A stretch of 64,000 bases of DNA from Castellaniella sp035707805 (GTDB lineage: Bacteria > Pseudomonadota > Gammaproteobacteria > Burkholderiales > Burkholderiaceae_B). The stretch's first letter is position 1. Each line of letters starts with the position of its first letter. The stretch covers positions 3,572 to 67,571 of the forward strand of contig DASSTS010000002.1 of the NCBI GenBank assembly GCA_035707805.1, in the 5' to 3' direction. Of the stretch, positions 1 through 8,943 are shown piece by piece. The translations under genes and the position numbers were made by a program. The notes beneath the pieces were generated by a model. That model searched no databases. It was given only the letters and a program-made list of their open reading frames with translations, and was not told where the DNA came from.

Positions 1-946
1 GCCACTCGCCCAGGGGCCGGCGGGTGTCCTGGTGTTCCACGGTGTCGGCCGCGTTCAGGCCCGTGGCCTCCAGGACGCGGGCGACCAGGGTGTCGTCCTG
101 CACCGGCCAGACGCCCAGGGCGTCGCCCGGCTCGTAGTTCAGCCGGCTGCCCTCCAGCGAGAGTTCCAGGTGGCGGATGTCCTTGTCGCTGTCGCGGCCG
201 GTGATGGGCTGGTTCAGCAGCACCTCGGCCTGGAAGGGCCGGTCGCGGGTGAATTTTTCCGTTTGCGGATGCAGCGGCGTGACCGTGGCCTGGGGGGCCG
301 CGCCGGCCGCGGGCGCCAGCGCCTGCGCGGCCTGCTCCAGCGCCCGGGCTTGCCAGGGGCCCGCCACGGTCTCGACGTCCAGGTCCGCCGTGCCGGCGTC
401 CTGCAGGCGCTGCGCGCCCAGCTCGGCCAGGCGGGCGTCAATCTTCTGCGAGATTCCGCAGAACGAGGGATAGCTCGTGTCCCCCAGCCCCAGCACGGCG
501 TACTTCAGTTTCGGCAGTTTCGGGGCGCGCTTGCCCAGCAGGAATTCCACCCAGGCGATCGAGTCGTCCGGCGGGTCGCCGTCGCCCTGCGTGCTCATGA
601 CGACGTACAGCAGCTGCTCGTCCTTCAGTTCCTTGGTCTTGTACTGGTCGGCGCGCACCAGGCGCGCGGCCAGCCCCCGGGCCTGCGCCTGCTCGTGCAG
701 CTGCGTGGCGGTGCGCTTTGCGTTGCCCGTCTGGCTGCCGTACAGGATGGTCAGGCGCTGGGCCGCATCCGCCGCGGGCGCCGCCGCCACGCTCAGCGGC
801 GGGGCGATTTCCCGGGACGGCTGGCGGGCCTGGGCGACGCCCGCGAAATAGCCCGACAGCCAGTGCAGGCTGTGGGGCTCGAGCTTGTCGGCCAGTTCGG
901 CGATCAGGGAATGGTGGACGTCGGGCAGATAGTTCGGCGCGAGCAT
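1..946 (-). CDS. cysJ: Sulfite reductase [NADPH] flavoprotein alpha-component, N-terminal part (cut by window edge)
   Basis: This is the electron-input subunit of assimilatory sulfite reductase, carrying electrons from NADPH through FAD and FMN to the haemoprotein CysI. About 315 residues are visible and the reading frame is still open at base 2. The N-terminal stretch around HWLSGYFAG matches the helix that precedes the flavodoxin domain in CysJ. The FMN-binding loop ILYGSQTGNAKR follows at about residues 66-77, and STQGDGDPPDD is the second FMN loop. After a linker, ITGRDSDKDIRHLEL and YEPGDALGVWP begin the FAD/connecting domain, as in E. coli CysJ. The ATG at 944-946 starts just upstream of LAPNYLPD. 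A perfect hairpin at 966-997 separates it from the formate operon upstream, so it probably has its own promoter. A bifunctional P450-reductase-like flavoprotein is a less likely reading. Confidence 0.88.
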   Translation of the reverse strand, partial: MLAPNYLPDVHHSLIAELADKLEPHSLHWLSGYFAGVAQARQPSREIAPPLSVAAAPAADAAQRLTILYGSQTGNAKRTATQLHEQAQARGLAARLVRADQYKTKELKDEQLLYVVMSTQGDGDPPDDSIAWVEFLLGKRAPKLPKLKYAVLGLGDTSYPSFCGISQKIDARLAELGAQRLQDAGTADLDVETVAGPWQARALEQAAQALAPAAGAAPQATVTPLHPQTEKFTRDRPFQAEVLLNQPITGRDSDKDIRHLELSLEGSRLNYEPGDALGVWPVQDDTLVARVLEATGLNAADTVEHQDTRRPLGEW

Positions 947-965
947 GGCTTGGCCTTGTCGAAAC

Positions 966-1000
966 GAAAGAAGCGTCCATTCTGGGACGCTTCTTTCAGG
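966..1000 (-). terminator. Intrinsic terminator after the formate transporter operon
   Basis: A perfect 13-bp inverted repeat (966-978 and 985-997) encloses a 6-base loop. Read on the minus strand, the downstream arm ends in CTTCTTTCGTTTC, a T-rich tail. It lies between the stop of the 40-residue transporter partner (1054) and the start of cysJ (946), so it should end transcripts of the upstream formate operon. Confidence 0.75.
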
Positions 1001-1053
1001 CCGTGAACGATTGGATGCTTATGTTTTTATGTCGGCATAAGCAAATGACGCGT

Positions 1054-1176
1054 TCAATGGAACAAGGCGCTGGCCTTGATCAGGGTTTCCCAGATGCCCA
1101 GCGCCAGCGGGATGCCGACGTAGAGCCAGAACAGGACGATCAGGGCCGGTGAGGGGGTCCGTGTGGTCGTGGACAT
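1054..1176 (-). CDS. Small (40 aa) single-span partner of the oxalate/formate MFS transporter
   Basis: This short ORF of 40 residues (MSTTTRTPSPAL...ASALFH) starts at an ATG with a GGAGA ribosome-binding site a few bases upstream. It consists of a polar N-terminus and one hydrophobic segment (about residues 11-29, LIVLFWLYVGIPLALGIWE). It begins 12 bases after the stop of the oxalate/formate-antiporter-like gene, and the terminator follows it directly, so the two are co-transcribed. Tiny membrane proteins at this position are known beside this MFS subfamily and are usually annotated as an MFS transporter small subunit. The role in assembly or stability is inferred. Confidence 0.7.
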   Translation of the reverse strand: MSTTTRTPSPALIVLFWLYVGIPLALGIWETLIKASALFH

Positions 1177-1188
1177 GAGCGTGTCTCC

Positions 1189-2597
1189 TTATTTTTGCGG
1201 GGCCAGGGCGGCGCCGGCCAGGGAGGCGGCGTCGGCCTCGCCGCGCATATGGTGGTGGGCGGCGACCGGCCGGACGCACAGATTGCAGATGAAGCCGATC
1301 ACCAGCAGGCCGGCCATCAGGTACATCGTGACCGTGTAGGACTGGCCCGGCGGGACGCCATGGTCCACCTGGTACTGGCGGATGTAGTTCACCAGGACGG
1401 GGCCCAGCACGCCGGCGGCCGCCCAGGCGGTCAGGATGCGGCCGTGGATGCCGCCGACGTAGCGCGTGCCGAACAGGTCGGCCAGGTAGGCCGGGATGGT
1501 CGAGAATCCGCCGCCGTACATCGAGATGATGATGGCGTAGAACAGGACGAACAGCGCGACGTTGCCCGAGGCGCCCATGCCCGGCACCAGGAAGTACAGG
1601 ATGGCCCCCAGCACGAAGAAGATGCCGTAGGTGGTCTTGCGCCCCAGGTAGTCGGAGGTGCTGGACCAGAAGAACCGGCCCAGCATGTTCGCCAGCGACA
1701 GCAGGCCGACGAAGCCGGCCGCCGCCGCAGGGGTGATGGCGCCGCGGAAGCTTTCCTGGATCATCACCGAGGCCTGGCCCAGCACGCCGATGCCGGCCGT
1801 CACGTTCAGCGTCAGCGCCCACCACAGCAGCCAGAACTGCGGGGTCTTCAGGGCCTGGTCGATGTGCACGTGGTTGCGCGAGATCATGCCTTTCTGTGTG
1901 GCCGGCGGCGTCCAGCCTTCCGGCTTCCAGTCGGGCGCCGGGATGCGGATGGCGTAGGCGCCGATCATCATCGAGATGAAGTACAGCACCCCCATGACCA
2001 GGAAGGTCTGGGACACGCCCATGGAGACCGGCGTGCGGAAGTGTTCCATCAGCGCCACGGACATGGGCGAGGCGATGAAGGCGCCGCCGCCGAAGCCCAT
2101 GATGGCCATGCCGGTGGCCATGCCGCGCTTGTCCGGAAACCACTTGATCAGAGTGGAGACGGGCGACACATAGCCGATGCCCAGGCCGATGCCGCCCAGC
2201 ACGCCGTAGCCCAGGTACAGCAGCCACAACTGGTGGGTCGACACCCCGACCGAGGACACGATGAAGCCGCCGCCGAAGCAGCAGGCCGCGACGAACATGG
2301 CCTTGCGCGGGCCGACGTCCTCGAGCCACTTGCCGGCGAAGGCGGCCGACAGGCCCAGGAACAGGATGGCCAGGCTGAAGATCCAGCCCAGGGCCGGCAG
2401 CCCCCAGTCCTCGGGGGCGGGCTGCTGGATGCCGATGAGCTTGGTCATCGGGCCGTTGAAGACCGAAAATGCGTAGGCCTGGCCGATGCACAGGTGGACC
2501 GCCAGGGCCGCCGGCGGGATCATCCAGCGGTTGAACCCGGGTGGGGCGGTGATGGTTCCTTGCTGAAAAAGCCGGCGCTGGTAGCTTCCGTACTCAT
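1189..2597 (-). pseudogene. Oxalate/formate antiporter family MFS transporter with an apparent N-terminal frameshift
   Basis: This is a 12-helix major facilitator protein of the OFA family. From ATG 2523 it reads 444 residues beginning MIPPAALAVHLCIGQAYAF, which is the usual first transmembrane helix of the family. The normal start is upstream. A well-placed ATG at 2595-2597, with a GGAGGAG site, encodes MSTEATSAGFFSKE, the expected cytosolic N-terminus. That frame then runs into PSPPHPGS and a stop. The family continuation TITAPPGFNRW is encoded in another frame from about 2556. A net -1 shift near 2553-2556 therefore splits the gene. Either this is a sequencing error or real mutation, or the protein starts at 2523 without the tail. 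The position after fdsD suggests formate or oxalate exchange linked to formate oxidation. Confidence 0.7.
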
Positions 2598-2706
2598 GCT
2601 GTCTCCTCCTGGGTCGTATGCCCGGTCTGTGGTTGATGCTGCGGTTGAGGTCGGAAAAAATCGAAAGGAATCGGGAAAGCGGGAGGCGATCCTGGAAAGA
2701 TGGCGT

Positions 2707-2970
2707 TCAGGCCGCCGTGGTCTGGGGCGGATACAGGCGTTCGCGGTGGCGCTCGATCGCCTCCAGGCAGATCGGCGTCAGGGCGGTCTCGCCCCATCGC
2801 CCGTCGGGGTGGGCGTGCAGGTAGTCCAGCAGCGCCAGGCGCATGCGCGGATCCCAGAATCGGCGGATGTGGTCGGCGATGCTGTCGACGCTGGCGGAGC
2901 GGTCGGGCATGGCCTCGAAGAAATAGCCGATGCGGTTGGCCAGTCGGATCAGATGTTCGATATTGGTCAC
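2707..2970 (-). CDS. fdsD: NAD-dependent formate dehydrogenase, delta subunit
   Basis: This small 87-residue subunit is the last gene of fdsGBACD-type operons and is needed for an active soluble NAD-linked formate dehydrogenase. The motif HIRRFWDPRMRLALLDYLH at about residues 34-52 is the conserved core of FdsD proteins, and FFEAMPDR lies before it. The start is a GTG at 2968-2970, chosen because it overlaps the fdhD stop as GTGA and leaves the family N-terminus TNIEHLIRLANRIG intact. The overlap implies translational coupling to fdhD. Confidence 0.88.
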   Translation of the reverse strand: MTNIEHLIRLANRIGYFFEAMPDRSASVDSIADHIRRFWDPRMRLALLDYLHAHPDGRWGETALTPICLEAIERHRERLYPPQTTAA

Positions 2971-3824
2971 GGGTGGCTCCTGTCCTGTTCCAGGTAATCG
3001 GGGCGGCTGTACAAGGTGAAGCGCCCGTCCCGGGCGAAGCCCGCCAGCATCATCGGCGCGGATTGCGCCAGCCGGACGGCCAGGGACGTCGGGGCCGAGA
3101 CCGCGATCAACGCGCCGATGCCGGCCGCGTGCGCCTTTTGCACCATCTCGAAGCTGGCCCGGCTGGAGATCACGACGAAGCCCCGGCTGCGGTCCACCGG
3201 CTGGCGCAGCAGATGGCCGATCAGCTTGTCCAGCGCATTGTGGCGGCCCACGTCCTCGAAGATCCAGGCCAGCGCGCCGTCGGCGTCCGCCCAGGCGGCC
3301 GCGTGCGTGGCCCCGGTCAGGTTGTGCAGGGGCTGGCATTCGCGCAGCCGCGCCAGGGCGCGCTCGATGGCGCTCTGGCGCCAGGGGCGGCGCGGCGGCG
3401 GCAGCGCGGGCAGGTCGCGCGGGACCTGCGCCAGGCCCTCGACGCCGCACAGGCCGCAGCCGGTGCTGCCCGCCAGGGCGCGGCGGCGCTGCTTGAGGGC
3501 ATGCACGCGGGCGTTGAGGATGCGCAGGCGCACGATCAGACCCAGGGGCGTGTCCTCGATGTCCAGGTCGAGCACGTCGTCCGCGCGCTCGATGATGCCC
3601 TCGGTGAACGAGAATCCCAGGGCCAGTTCCGGGATGTTCAGCGGCGAGGCCAGCAGGGTGGCGTGGGCGATGCCGTTGTATTCCAGCGCCACCGCCTGTT
3701 CGCAGGCGATGGCGTCCTGCGCGGCGACGGCCCGCTGCCCCCGGACGCGCACGATGGCGCCCAGCTCGTGGGCGGCGCCGGCGCCGGGATGGGCGGCCAT
3801 GGGATCGAAGTCGGCGGGATGCAT
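2967..3824 (-). CDS. fdhD: Formate dehydrogenase sulfurtransferase FdhD (FdsC)
   Basis: FdhD moves sulfur from a cysteine desulfurase to the bis-molybdopterin cofactor of formate dehydrogenase, making the enzyme active. In soluble NAD-linked operons the same gene is called fdsC. The 285-residue product carries the CGLCG loop with Cys123 and Cys126, the sulfur-carrying cysteines of the family. Other matches are EYNGIAHATLLASP, LGFSFTEGII and FEDVGRHNALDKLIG. The frame is open far upstream, so the start was placed at ATG 3822-3824, where homology begins and which lies 11 bases after the fdsA stop. It overlaps fdsD by four bases. Confidence 0.9.
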   Translation of the reverse strand: MHPADFDPMAAHPGAGAAHELGAIVRVRGQRAVAAQDAIACEQAVALEYNGIAHATLLASPLNIPELALGFSFTEGIIERADDVLDLDIEDTPLGLIVRLRILNARVHALKQRRRALAGSTGCGLCGVEGLAQVPRDLPALPPPRRPWRQSAIERALARLRECQPLHNLTGATHAAAWADADGALAWIFEDVGRHNALDKLIGHLLRQPVDRSRGFVVISSRASFEMVQKAHAAGIGALIAVSAPTSLAVRLAQSAPMMLAGFARDGRFTLYSRPDYLEQDRSHP

Positions 3825-3835
3825 GGACGCCTCCT

Positions 3836-6709
3836 TCAGGACGCGGCCGCGCCGGCCGCCGTTTCCCGCGACTGCAGCAGCGCGTCCTGGTGCTGCTCGA
3901 AGGACGACCAGTCCTGCTGCCATTGCGAGGGTTCGGTGACCTTGCGCACCTGGACGGCCGTCACCTTGTATTCCGGGCAATCCGTCGCCCAGTCGGTGTT
4001 GTCGGTGGTCAGGACGTTGGAGCCGCACTCGGGGAAATGGAAGGTGGTGTAGACCACGCCCGGCTGGATGCGCTCGGTGACCGTCGCCCGCAGCACGGTC
4101 TCGCCCGCGCGGCTCTGGATGGCGACGCGGTCGCCCTCGAGAATGCCCCGGTCCTCGGCGTCGTGCGGATGGATCTCCAGCACGTCCTCGCTGTGCCAGG
4201 CCGTGTTGGCCGTGCGCCGCGTCTGGACCCCGGCGTTGTACTGCGACAGGATGCGGCCGGTGGTCATCAGCAGCGGGAAGCGGCGGGTGGATTTTTCCTC
4301 GGTCGGGACGTACTGCGTGATCATGAACCGGCCCTTGCCTCGCACGAACTCGCCCACGTGCATGATGGGCGTGCCCTCGGGGGCGGCCTCGTTGCAGGGC
4401 CACTGGACGCTGCCGCCCAGGGCGGCGATGCGGCCGAACGAGACGCCGGCGAAGGTGGGGGTCAGGCGCGCGATCTCGTCCAGGATCTCGCCGGGGTGGG
4501 CGTAGTCCATGGGATAGCCCATGGCCCGGGACAGGGCGCAGGTGACTTCCCAGTCGGCCAGGCCGGCCTTGGGTTTCATCACCTGGCGCACGCGCGAGAT
4601 GCGCCGCTCGGCGTTGGTGAAGGTGCCGTCCTTTTCCAGGAAGGAAGAGCCCGGCAGGAAGACGTGCGCGTACTTGGCGGTCTCGTTCAGGAACATATCC
4701 TGGACGATCACGCATTCCATGGATTTCAAGGCCTCCACCACGTGCTGCGTGTTGGGGTCGGACTGGGCGACGTCCTCGCCCTGGCAGTACAGGCCCTTGA
4801 ACGAGCCGCTGTGGGCGGCGTCGAACATGTTGGGCAGCCGCAGGCCGGGCTCGGGCTGCAGGGTCACGCCCCAGGCCCGCTCGAATTCGCCCCGCACCTG
4901 CGGGTCGGACACGTGCCGGTAGCCCGGCAGCTCGTGCGGGAAGGATCCCATGTCGCAGGAGCCCTGGACGTTGTTCTGGCCTCGCAGGGGGTTGATGCCG
5001 ACCCCTTCGCGGCCGATGTTGCCGGTGATCATCGCCAGGTTGGCGATGCACATGATGGCCGTGGACCCCTGGCTGTGTTCGGTGACGCCCAGGCCGTAGT
5101 AGATGGCCGCGTTGCCGCCGGTGGCATAGAGGCGCGCGGCGCCCCGCAGGTCCGCGGCCGGCACCCCGGTGATGGCCTCGGTGGCCTCGGGGGCGTGCTC
5201 GGGCCGGCGGATGAACTGCAGCCATTGGTCGAAGGCCAGGTCCTCGCAGCGGGCGCGCACGAATTCCTGGTTCACCAGGCCTTCGGTGACGATGACGTGC
5301 GCCATGGCGTTGAGCACGGCGACGTTCGTGCCGGGGCGCACCGGCAGGTGGTAGTCGGCCTTGACGTGCGGCGCATCGACCAGCTCGATCCGGCGGGGAT
5401 CGATCACGATCAGGCGCGCGCCCTGGCGCAGGCGCTGTTTCAGGCGCGAGGCGAAGACCGGATGGGCGGCGCTGGGATTGGCGCCCAGCACGACGGCGAC
5501 GTCCACGTGCATGACCGAGTCGAAGGTCTGGGTGCCGGCGGATTCGCCGATGGTGGTCTTCAGGCCGTAGCCGGTGGGCGAATGGCAGACCCGCCCGCAG
5601 GTATCGACGTTGTTGTTGCCCATGGCGGCGCGCACGAGCTTTTGCACCAGGTAGGTTTCCTCGTTGGTGCAGCGCGACGAGGTGATGCCGCCCACGGAAT
5701 CGACGCCGTAGCGGTCCTGGATGCGGCGCAACTCGGAGGCCGCGTAGGCGATGGCCTCGTCCCAGGAGACCTCGCGCCAGGGATCCGTGATCCGCTCGCG
5801 GATCATGGGGCGGGTCAGGCGGTCGGCGTGGGTGGCGTAGCCCCAGGCAAAGCGGCCCTTGACGCAGGAATGTCCGCGGTTGGCCTTGCCGTCCTTCCAG
5901 GGCGTCATGCGCACCACCGTCTCGCCCTGCATCTCGGCCTTGAAGCCGCAGCCGACCCCGCAGTAGGCGCAGGTGGTGATCACGGCGTGCTCGGCCTGCC
6001 CCTGCTCGATGATGGTGTTCTCGATCAGCGAGCCCGTGGGGCAGGCCTGCACGCAGGCCCCGCAGGACACGCAGTCGCTGTCGAGGAAGCCGTCGTTCTG
6101 TCCCGCCACGATGCGCGAATCGAAGCCGCGCGCCTCGACCGTCAGGGCATAGGTGCCCTGGACCTCGTCGCAGGCGCGCACGCAGCGGCTGCAGACGATG
6201 CACTTGGAGGCGTCGTAGGTGAAATAGGGATTGCTGGTGTCGACGGGGTCCTGCAGGTGGTTCGCGCCGTCGAAGCCGTAGCGCACGTTGCGCAGGCCCA
6301 CGACCCCGGCCATGTCCTGCAGCTCGCAATCGCCGTTGGCCGGACAGGTCAGGCAGTCCAGCGGATGGTCGGAGACGTAGAGCTCCATGACGTTGCGCCG
6401 CAGGTCGCGCAGTTTTGGCGTCTGGGTATGCACCACCATGCCGTCCTCGACGGGCGTGGTGCAGGACGCGGGATGCCCCCGGCGGCCTTCGATTTCCACC
6501 AGGCACAGGCGGCATGAGCCGAAGGCCTCGAGATTGTCCGAGGCGCAGAGCTTGGGGATCTGGATGCCGGTCTCGGCGGCGGCGCGCATGACGGACGTGC
6601 CGGCGGGCACGGTGAGGATCTGTCCGTCGATGGTCAGGGTGACGGTCTCGGTCGACAGGGAGGCGGGCGTGCCCAGGTCCCGGTCGCGCTTGAGGACGGT
6701 TTCCAGCAT
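3836..6709 (-). CDS. fdsA: NAD-dependent formate dehydrogenase, molybdenum alpha subunit
   Basis: This is the catalytic subunit, oxidising formate to CO2 at a Mo (or W) bis-MGD centre. The 957 residues are modular. An N-terminal [2Fe-2S] ferredoxin domain carries Cys55, Cys66, Cys69 and Cys83. A His-Cys3 cluster motif, HPLDCLTCPANGDC, comes next. Two [4Fe-4S] ferredoxin motifs follow (CIVCSRCVRAC and CVSCGACVQACP). The catalytic domain starts with CAYCGVGCGF...SCVKG. The Mo ligand should be Cys375 in RVCHSP, followed by the active-site His376. The C-terminal cofactor-binding domain ends near 3840. The length and order match FdsA of Cupriavidus. It lies 10 bases after fdsB. Cys rather than Sec is used at the active site. 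Confidence 0.95.
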   Translation of the reverse strand: MLETVLKRDRDLGTPASLSTETVTLTIDGQILTVPAGTSVMRAAAETGIQIPKLCASDNLEAFGSCRLCLVEIEGRRGHPASCTTPVEDGMVVHTQTPKLRDLRRNVMELYVSDHPLDCLTCPANGDCELQDMAGVVGLRNVRYGFDGANHLQDPVDTSNPYFTYDASKCIVCSRCVRACDEVQGTYALTVEARGFDSRIVAGQNDGFLDSDCVSCGACVQACPTGSLIENTIIEQGQAEHAVITTCAYCGVGCGFKAEMQGETVVRMTPWKDGKANRGHSCVKGRFAWGYATHADRLTRPMIRERITDPWREVSWDEAIAYAASELRRIQDRYGVDSVGGITSSRCTNEETYLVQKLVRAAMGNNNVDTCGRVCHSPTGYGLKTTIGESAGTQTFDSVMHVDVAVVLGANPSAAHPVFASRLKQRLRQGARLIVIDPRRIELVDAPHVKADYHLPVRPGTNVAVLNAMAHVIVTEGLVNQEFVRARCEDLAFDQWLQFIRRPEHAPEATEAITGVPAADLRGAARLYATGGNAAIYYGLGVTEHSQGSTAIMCIANLAMITGNIGREGVGINPLRGQNNVQGSCDMGSFPHELPGYRHVSDPQVRGEFERAWGVTLQPEPGLRLPNMFDAAHSGSFKGLYCQGEDVAQSDPNTQHVVEALKSMECVIVQDMFLNETAKYAHVFLPGSSFLEKDGTFTNAERRISRVRQVMKPKAGLADWEVTCALSRAMGYPMDYAHPGEILDEIARLTPTFAGVSFGRIAALGGSVQWPCNEAAPEGTPIMHVGEFVRGKGRFMITQYVPTEEKSTRRFPLLMTTGRILSQYNAGVQTRRTANTAWHSEDVLEIHPHDAEDRGILEGDRVAIQSRAGETVLRATVTERIQPGVVYTTFHFPECGSNVLTTDNTDWATDCPEYKVTAVQVRKVTEPSQWQQDWSSFEQHQDALLQSRETAAGAAAS

Positions 6710-6719
6710 GGCGGGCTCC

Positions 6720-8279
6720 TTAGGCGGTTTGCAGAGCGGTGGTTTCGGCCAGGCCGAAGTCTTGCGGGAAATGGCGCAGCGCCGACAGCACCGGGTAGGG
6801 CGTCATGCCCCCCAGGGCGCACAGCGAACCGGCCAGCATGGTGTCGCACAGGTCCTGCAGCAACCCGGCCTGGACCTCGCGGTCCTGGTCGGCGCGGATC
6901 TTCTGCAGGATCTCGGTCCCGCGGACGGAACCGATCCGGCAGGGCGTGCATTTGCCGCAGGATTCGATGGCGCAGAATTCCATGGCGTACTGCGCCATGG
7001 CGGCCATGTCCACGGTGTCGTCGAAGGCCACGACGCCGCCGTGGCCCAGCATGGCCGAGATCTGCACGAAGGCCTCGTAGTCCAGCGGCGTGTCCCACTG
7101 GGATTCGGGCAGGTAGGCGCCCAGCGGGCCGCCGACCTGCACGGCGCGCAGCGGCCGGCCCGAGCGGCTGCCCCCGCCGTAGTCGTAGAGCAGTTCGCGC
7201 AGGGTCAGGCCGAAGGCCTTTTCGACCAGCCCGCCGTAGCGGATGTTGCCCGCCAGCTGGAAGGGCAGGGTGCCCCGCGACTTGCCCATGCCGAAGTCCC
7301 GGTAGGCGGCTGCGCCCTGGGCCAGGATGAAGGGCGCCGTGGCCAGGGAAATCACGTTGTTGATGACCGTGGGGCAGCCGAACAGGCCGCGGATCGCGGG
7401 CAGCGGCGGCTTGGCGCGCACCAGGCCGCGGCGGCCTTCCAGGCTTTCGAGCAGGGAGGTCTCCTCGCCGCAGATGTAGGCGCCGGCGCCGCGGCGCAGC
7501 GCGATGTCGAAGGCGCGGCCCGATCCCCCGACGTCGTCGCCCAGCCAGCCGGCCTCCCGGGCCAGCGCCAGGGCGCGGGCGAGGACGCGTTCGGCCTGCG
7601 GGTATTCCGAGCGTACGTAGAGGTAGCCCCGCGTCGCGCCCACCGCCACGCCGGCGATCGTCATGCCCTCGATCAGCGCGAACGGGTCGCCCTCCATCAG
7701 CATGCGGTCGGAGAACGTGCCCGAATCGCCTTCGTCGGCATTGCAGACGATGTATTTCTGGGGCGCGTCGGTCTGGAGGACCGTGCGCCACTTGATGCCG
7801 GTGGGGAAGGCCGCGCCGCCCCGGCCGCGCAGGCCGGATTCGGTGACGCAGGCGACGACGTCGGCGGGCGCCATGTCCAGCGCGCGCCTCAGGCCCGCGT
7901 AGCCGCCGTGGGATTCGTAGTCGGCGAGGCTGAGTGGATCGATGACGCCCACGCGGGCGAAGGTCAGGCGTTCCTGGTTCCGCAGGAAGGGAATGGCATC
8001 GGTCGGGCCATGGTACAGCGGGTGGGAGGCGCCTTCGGTCCAGGCCGCGTCCAGGATGGCGGGCACGTCGGCCGCCGTCACCGGGCCGTAGGCGATGCGG
8101 CCGGCCGGCGTCGCGGCCTCGACCAGCGGCTCGAGCCAGTGCATGCCCCGCGAGCCGTTGCGCACGATGCGGACCGCCATGCCGCGGCGGGCGGCCTCGG
8201 TCTCGAAGGCGGCCGCCAGGGCGTCGGCCCCCATCGCCACCGCCGAGGTGTCCAGCGGGATGTACAGGATCTTTTCCAT
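6720..8279 (-). CDS. fdsB: NAD-dependent formate dehydrogenase, NADH-binding beta subunit
   Basis: This flavoprotein subunit passes electrons to NAD+ and is homologous to NuoF of complex I. The 519 residues comprise an N-terminal thioredoxin-like region, a NAD/FMN domain with GLRGRGGAAFPTGIKW, the FMN segment AYICGEETSLLESLEGRRG, and a C-terminal [4Fe-4S] motif ESCGKCTPCRIG at about residues 437-448. The start ATG at 8277-8279 is separated from the fdsG stop by a single base, so translation is probably coupled. With FdsG, FdsA and FdsD it forms the cytoplasmic enzyme. Confidence 0.95.
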   Translation of the reverse strand: MEKILYIPLDTSAVAMGADALAAAFETEAARRGMAVRIVRNGSRGMHWLEPLVEAATPAGRIAYGPVTAADVPAILDAAWTEGASHPLYHGPTDAIPFLRNQERLTFARVGVIDPLSLADYESHGGYAGLRRALDMAPADVVACVTESGLRGRGGAAFPTGIKWRTVLQTDAPQKYIVCNADEGDSGTFSDRMLMEGDPFALIEGMTIAGVAVGATRGYLYVRSEYPQAERVLARALALAREAGWLGDDVGGSGRAFDIALRRGAGAYICGEETSLLESLEGRRGLVRAKPPLPAIRGLFGCPTVINNVISLATAPFILAQGAAAYRDFGMGKSRGTLPFQLAGNIRYGGLVEKAFGLTLRELLYDYGGGSRSGRPLRAVQVGGPLGAYLPESQWDTPLDYEAFVQISAMLGHGGVVAFDDTVDMAAMAQYAMEFCAIESCGKCTPCRIGSVRGTEILQKIRADQDREVQAGLLQDLCDTMLAGSLCALGGMTPYPVLSALRHFPQDFGLAETTALQTA

Positions 8280-8280
8280 G

Positions 8281-8757
8281 TCAGACCTCCGCCGCGAGCA
8301 GCGCGTCGAGCTTTTCGGGCGTGACCTGCGCGTGCGGCCGGCCGTTGATCATGACGGCCGGCGACTGGCCGCACAGGCCCAGGCAGAAGACCGGTTCGAG
8401 CGAGAGCTGACCGTCGGGCGCCTGAGCGGCGAGGTCCTCGGCGTGACGATACAGCGCCTGCCCGCCACAGGCCTGACAGGACTCGGCCCGACAGACCTCG
8501 ACCCGGGTGCGGGCGGGCGGCGTGGTGTGGAAATGGGTATAGAACTGGATGACGCCGTGGACTTCCGCACGGGACCGCTGGATGCCCGCGGCGATCTGCG
8601 CGACGGCCTCGTCCGGGATGTAGCCCAGCGCGTCCTGCACGTCGTGCAGGATGGGCAGCAAGGCGCCCTGCTGGCCGGCATGTCGCGCCAGGATGTCCTG
8701 GATCAGGCGGTTTGCGTCCCCGGGGGCCGAGTCGGTGCGAACACTGTCCATCGTCAT
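8281..8757 (-). CDS. fdsG: NAD-dependent formate dehydrogenase, gamma subunit
   Basis: This 158-residue, thioredoxin-fold [2Fe-2S] subunit is homologous to NuoE. The likely cluster ligands are Cys89, Cys94, Cys125 and Cys129 in the segments VEVCRAESCQACGG and PVFCLGLCGQSPAV. Cys97 is an extra cysteine. It is the first gene of the operon and follows an AT-rich promoter region shared with the divergent regulator. The ATG at 8755-8757 is the most upstream. A second ATG two codons later would change little. Confidence 0.93.
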   Translation of the reverse strand: MTMDSVRTDSAPGDANRLIQDILARHAGQQGALLPILHDVQDALGYIPDEAVAQIAAGIQRSRAEVHGVIQFYTHFHTTPPARTRVEVCRAESCQACGGQALYRHAEDLAAQAPDGQLSLEPVFCLGLCGQSPAVMINGRPHAQVTPEKLDALLAAEV

Positions 8758-8943
8758 GTCTCCGGCGCATGGGCGGCAGCATGCGCTTTAATATGTTTTA
8801 AATTACATATATATGGATTGCCGTTAAATTAATCTACTATCGAAAATGAATTGATTTCAATAAGATATAAAGAGCATATTAAAAACATGGGTACCGGATT
8901 TATATGTAATTGATTTCATAATATTTAGAAAACAGGAGGAGAC
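8758..8943. promoter_or_regulatory. AT-rich divergent promoter region of fdsG and its regulator, with paired repeats
   Basis: This region is far richer in A and T than anything around it and separates fdsG (leftwards) from the ModE-like regulator gene (rightwards). It contains AATTGATTTCA twice in direct orientation (8849-8859 and 8908-8918), and the first copy sits in the near-palindrome ATTGATTTCAAT. It also contains an 11-bp inverted pair, AATTACATATA at 8801-8811 and TATATGTAATT at 8901-8911. These are candidate binding sites for the adjacent regulator. An AGGAGGAG ribosome-binding site for the rightward gene lies just before 8944. Confidence 0.6.

Noticed and set aside
3890..6517. An 875-codon plus-strand open frame opposite fdsA
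   Set aside because: The translation is His/Gly/Val-rich without domains, and fdsA on the other strand is unmistakable. The same applies to the long frames opposite mutS and the transporter genes.
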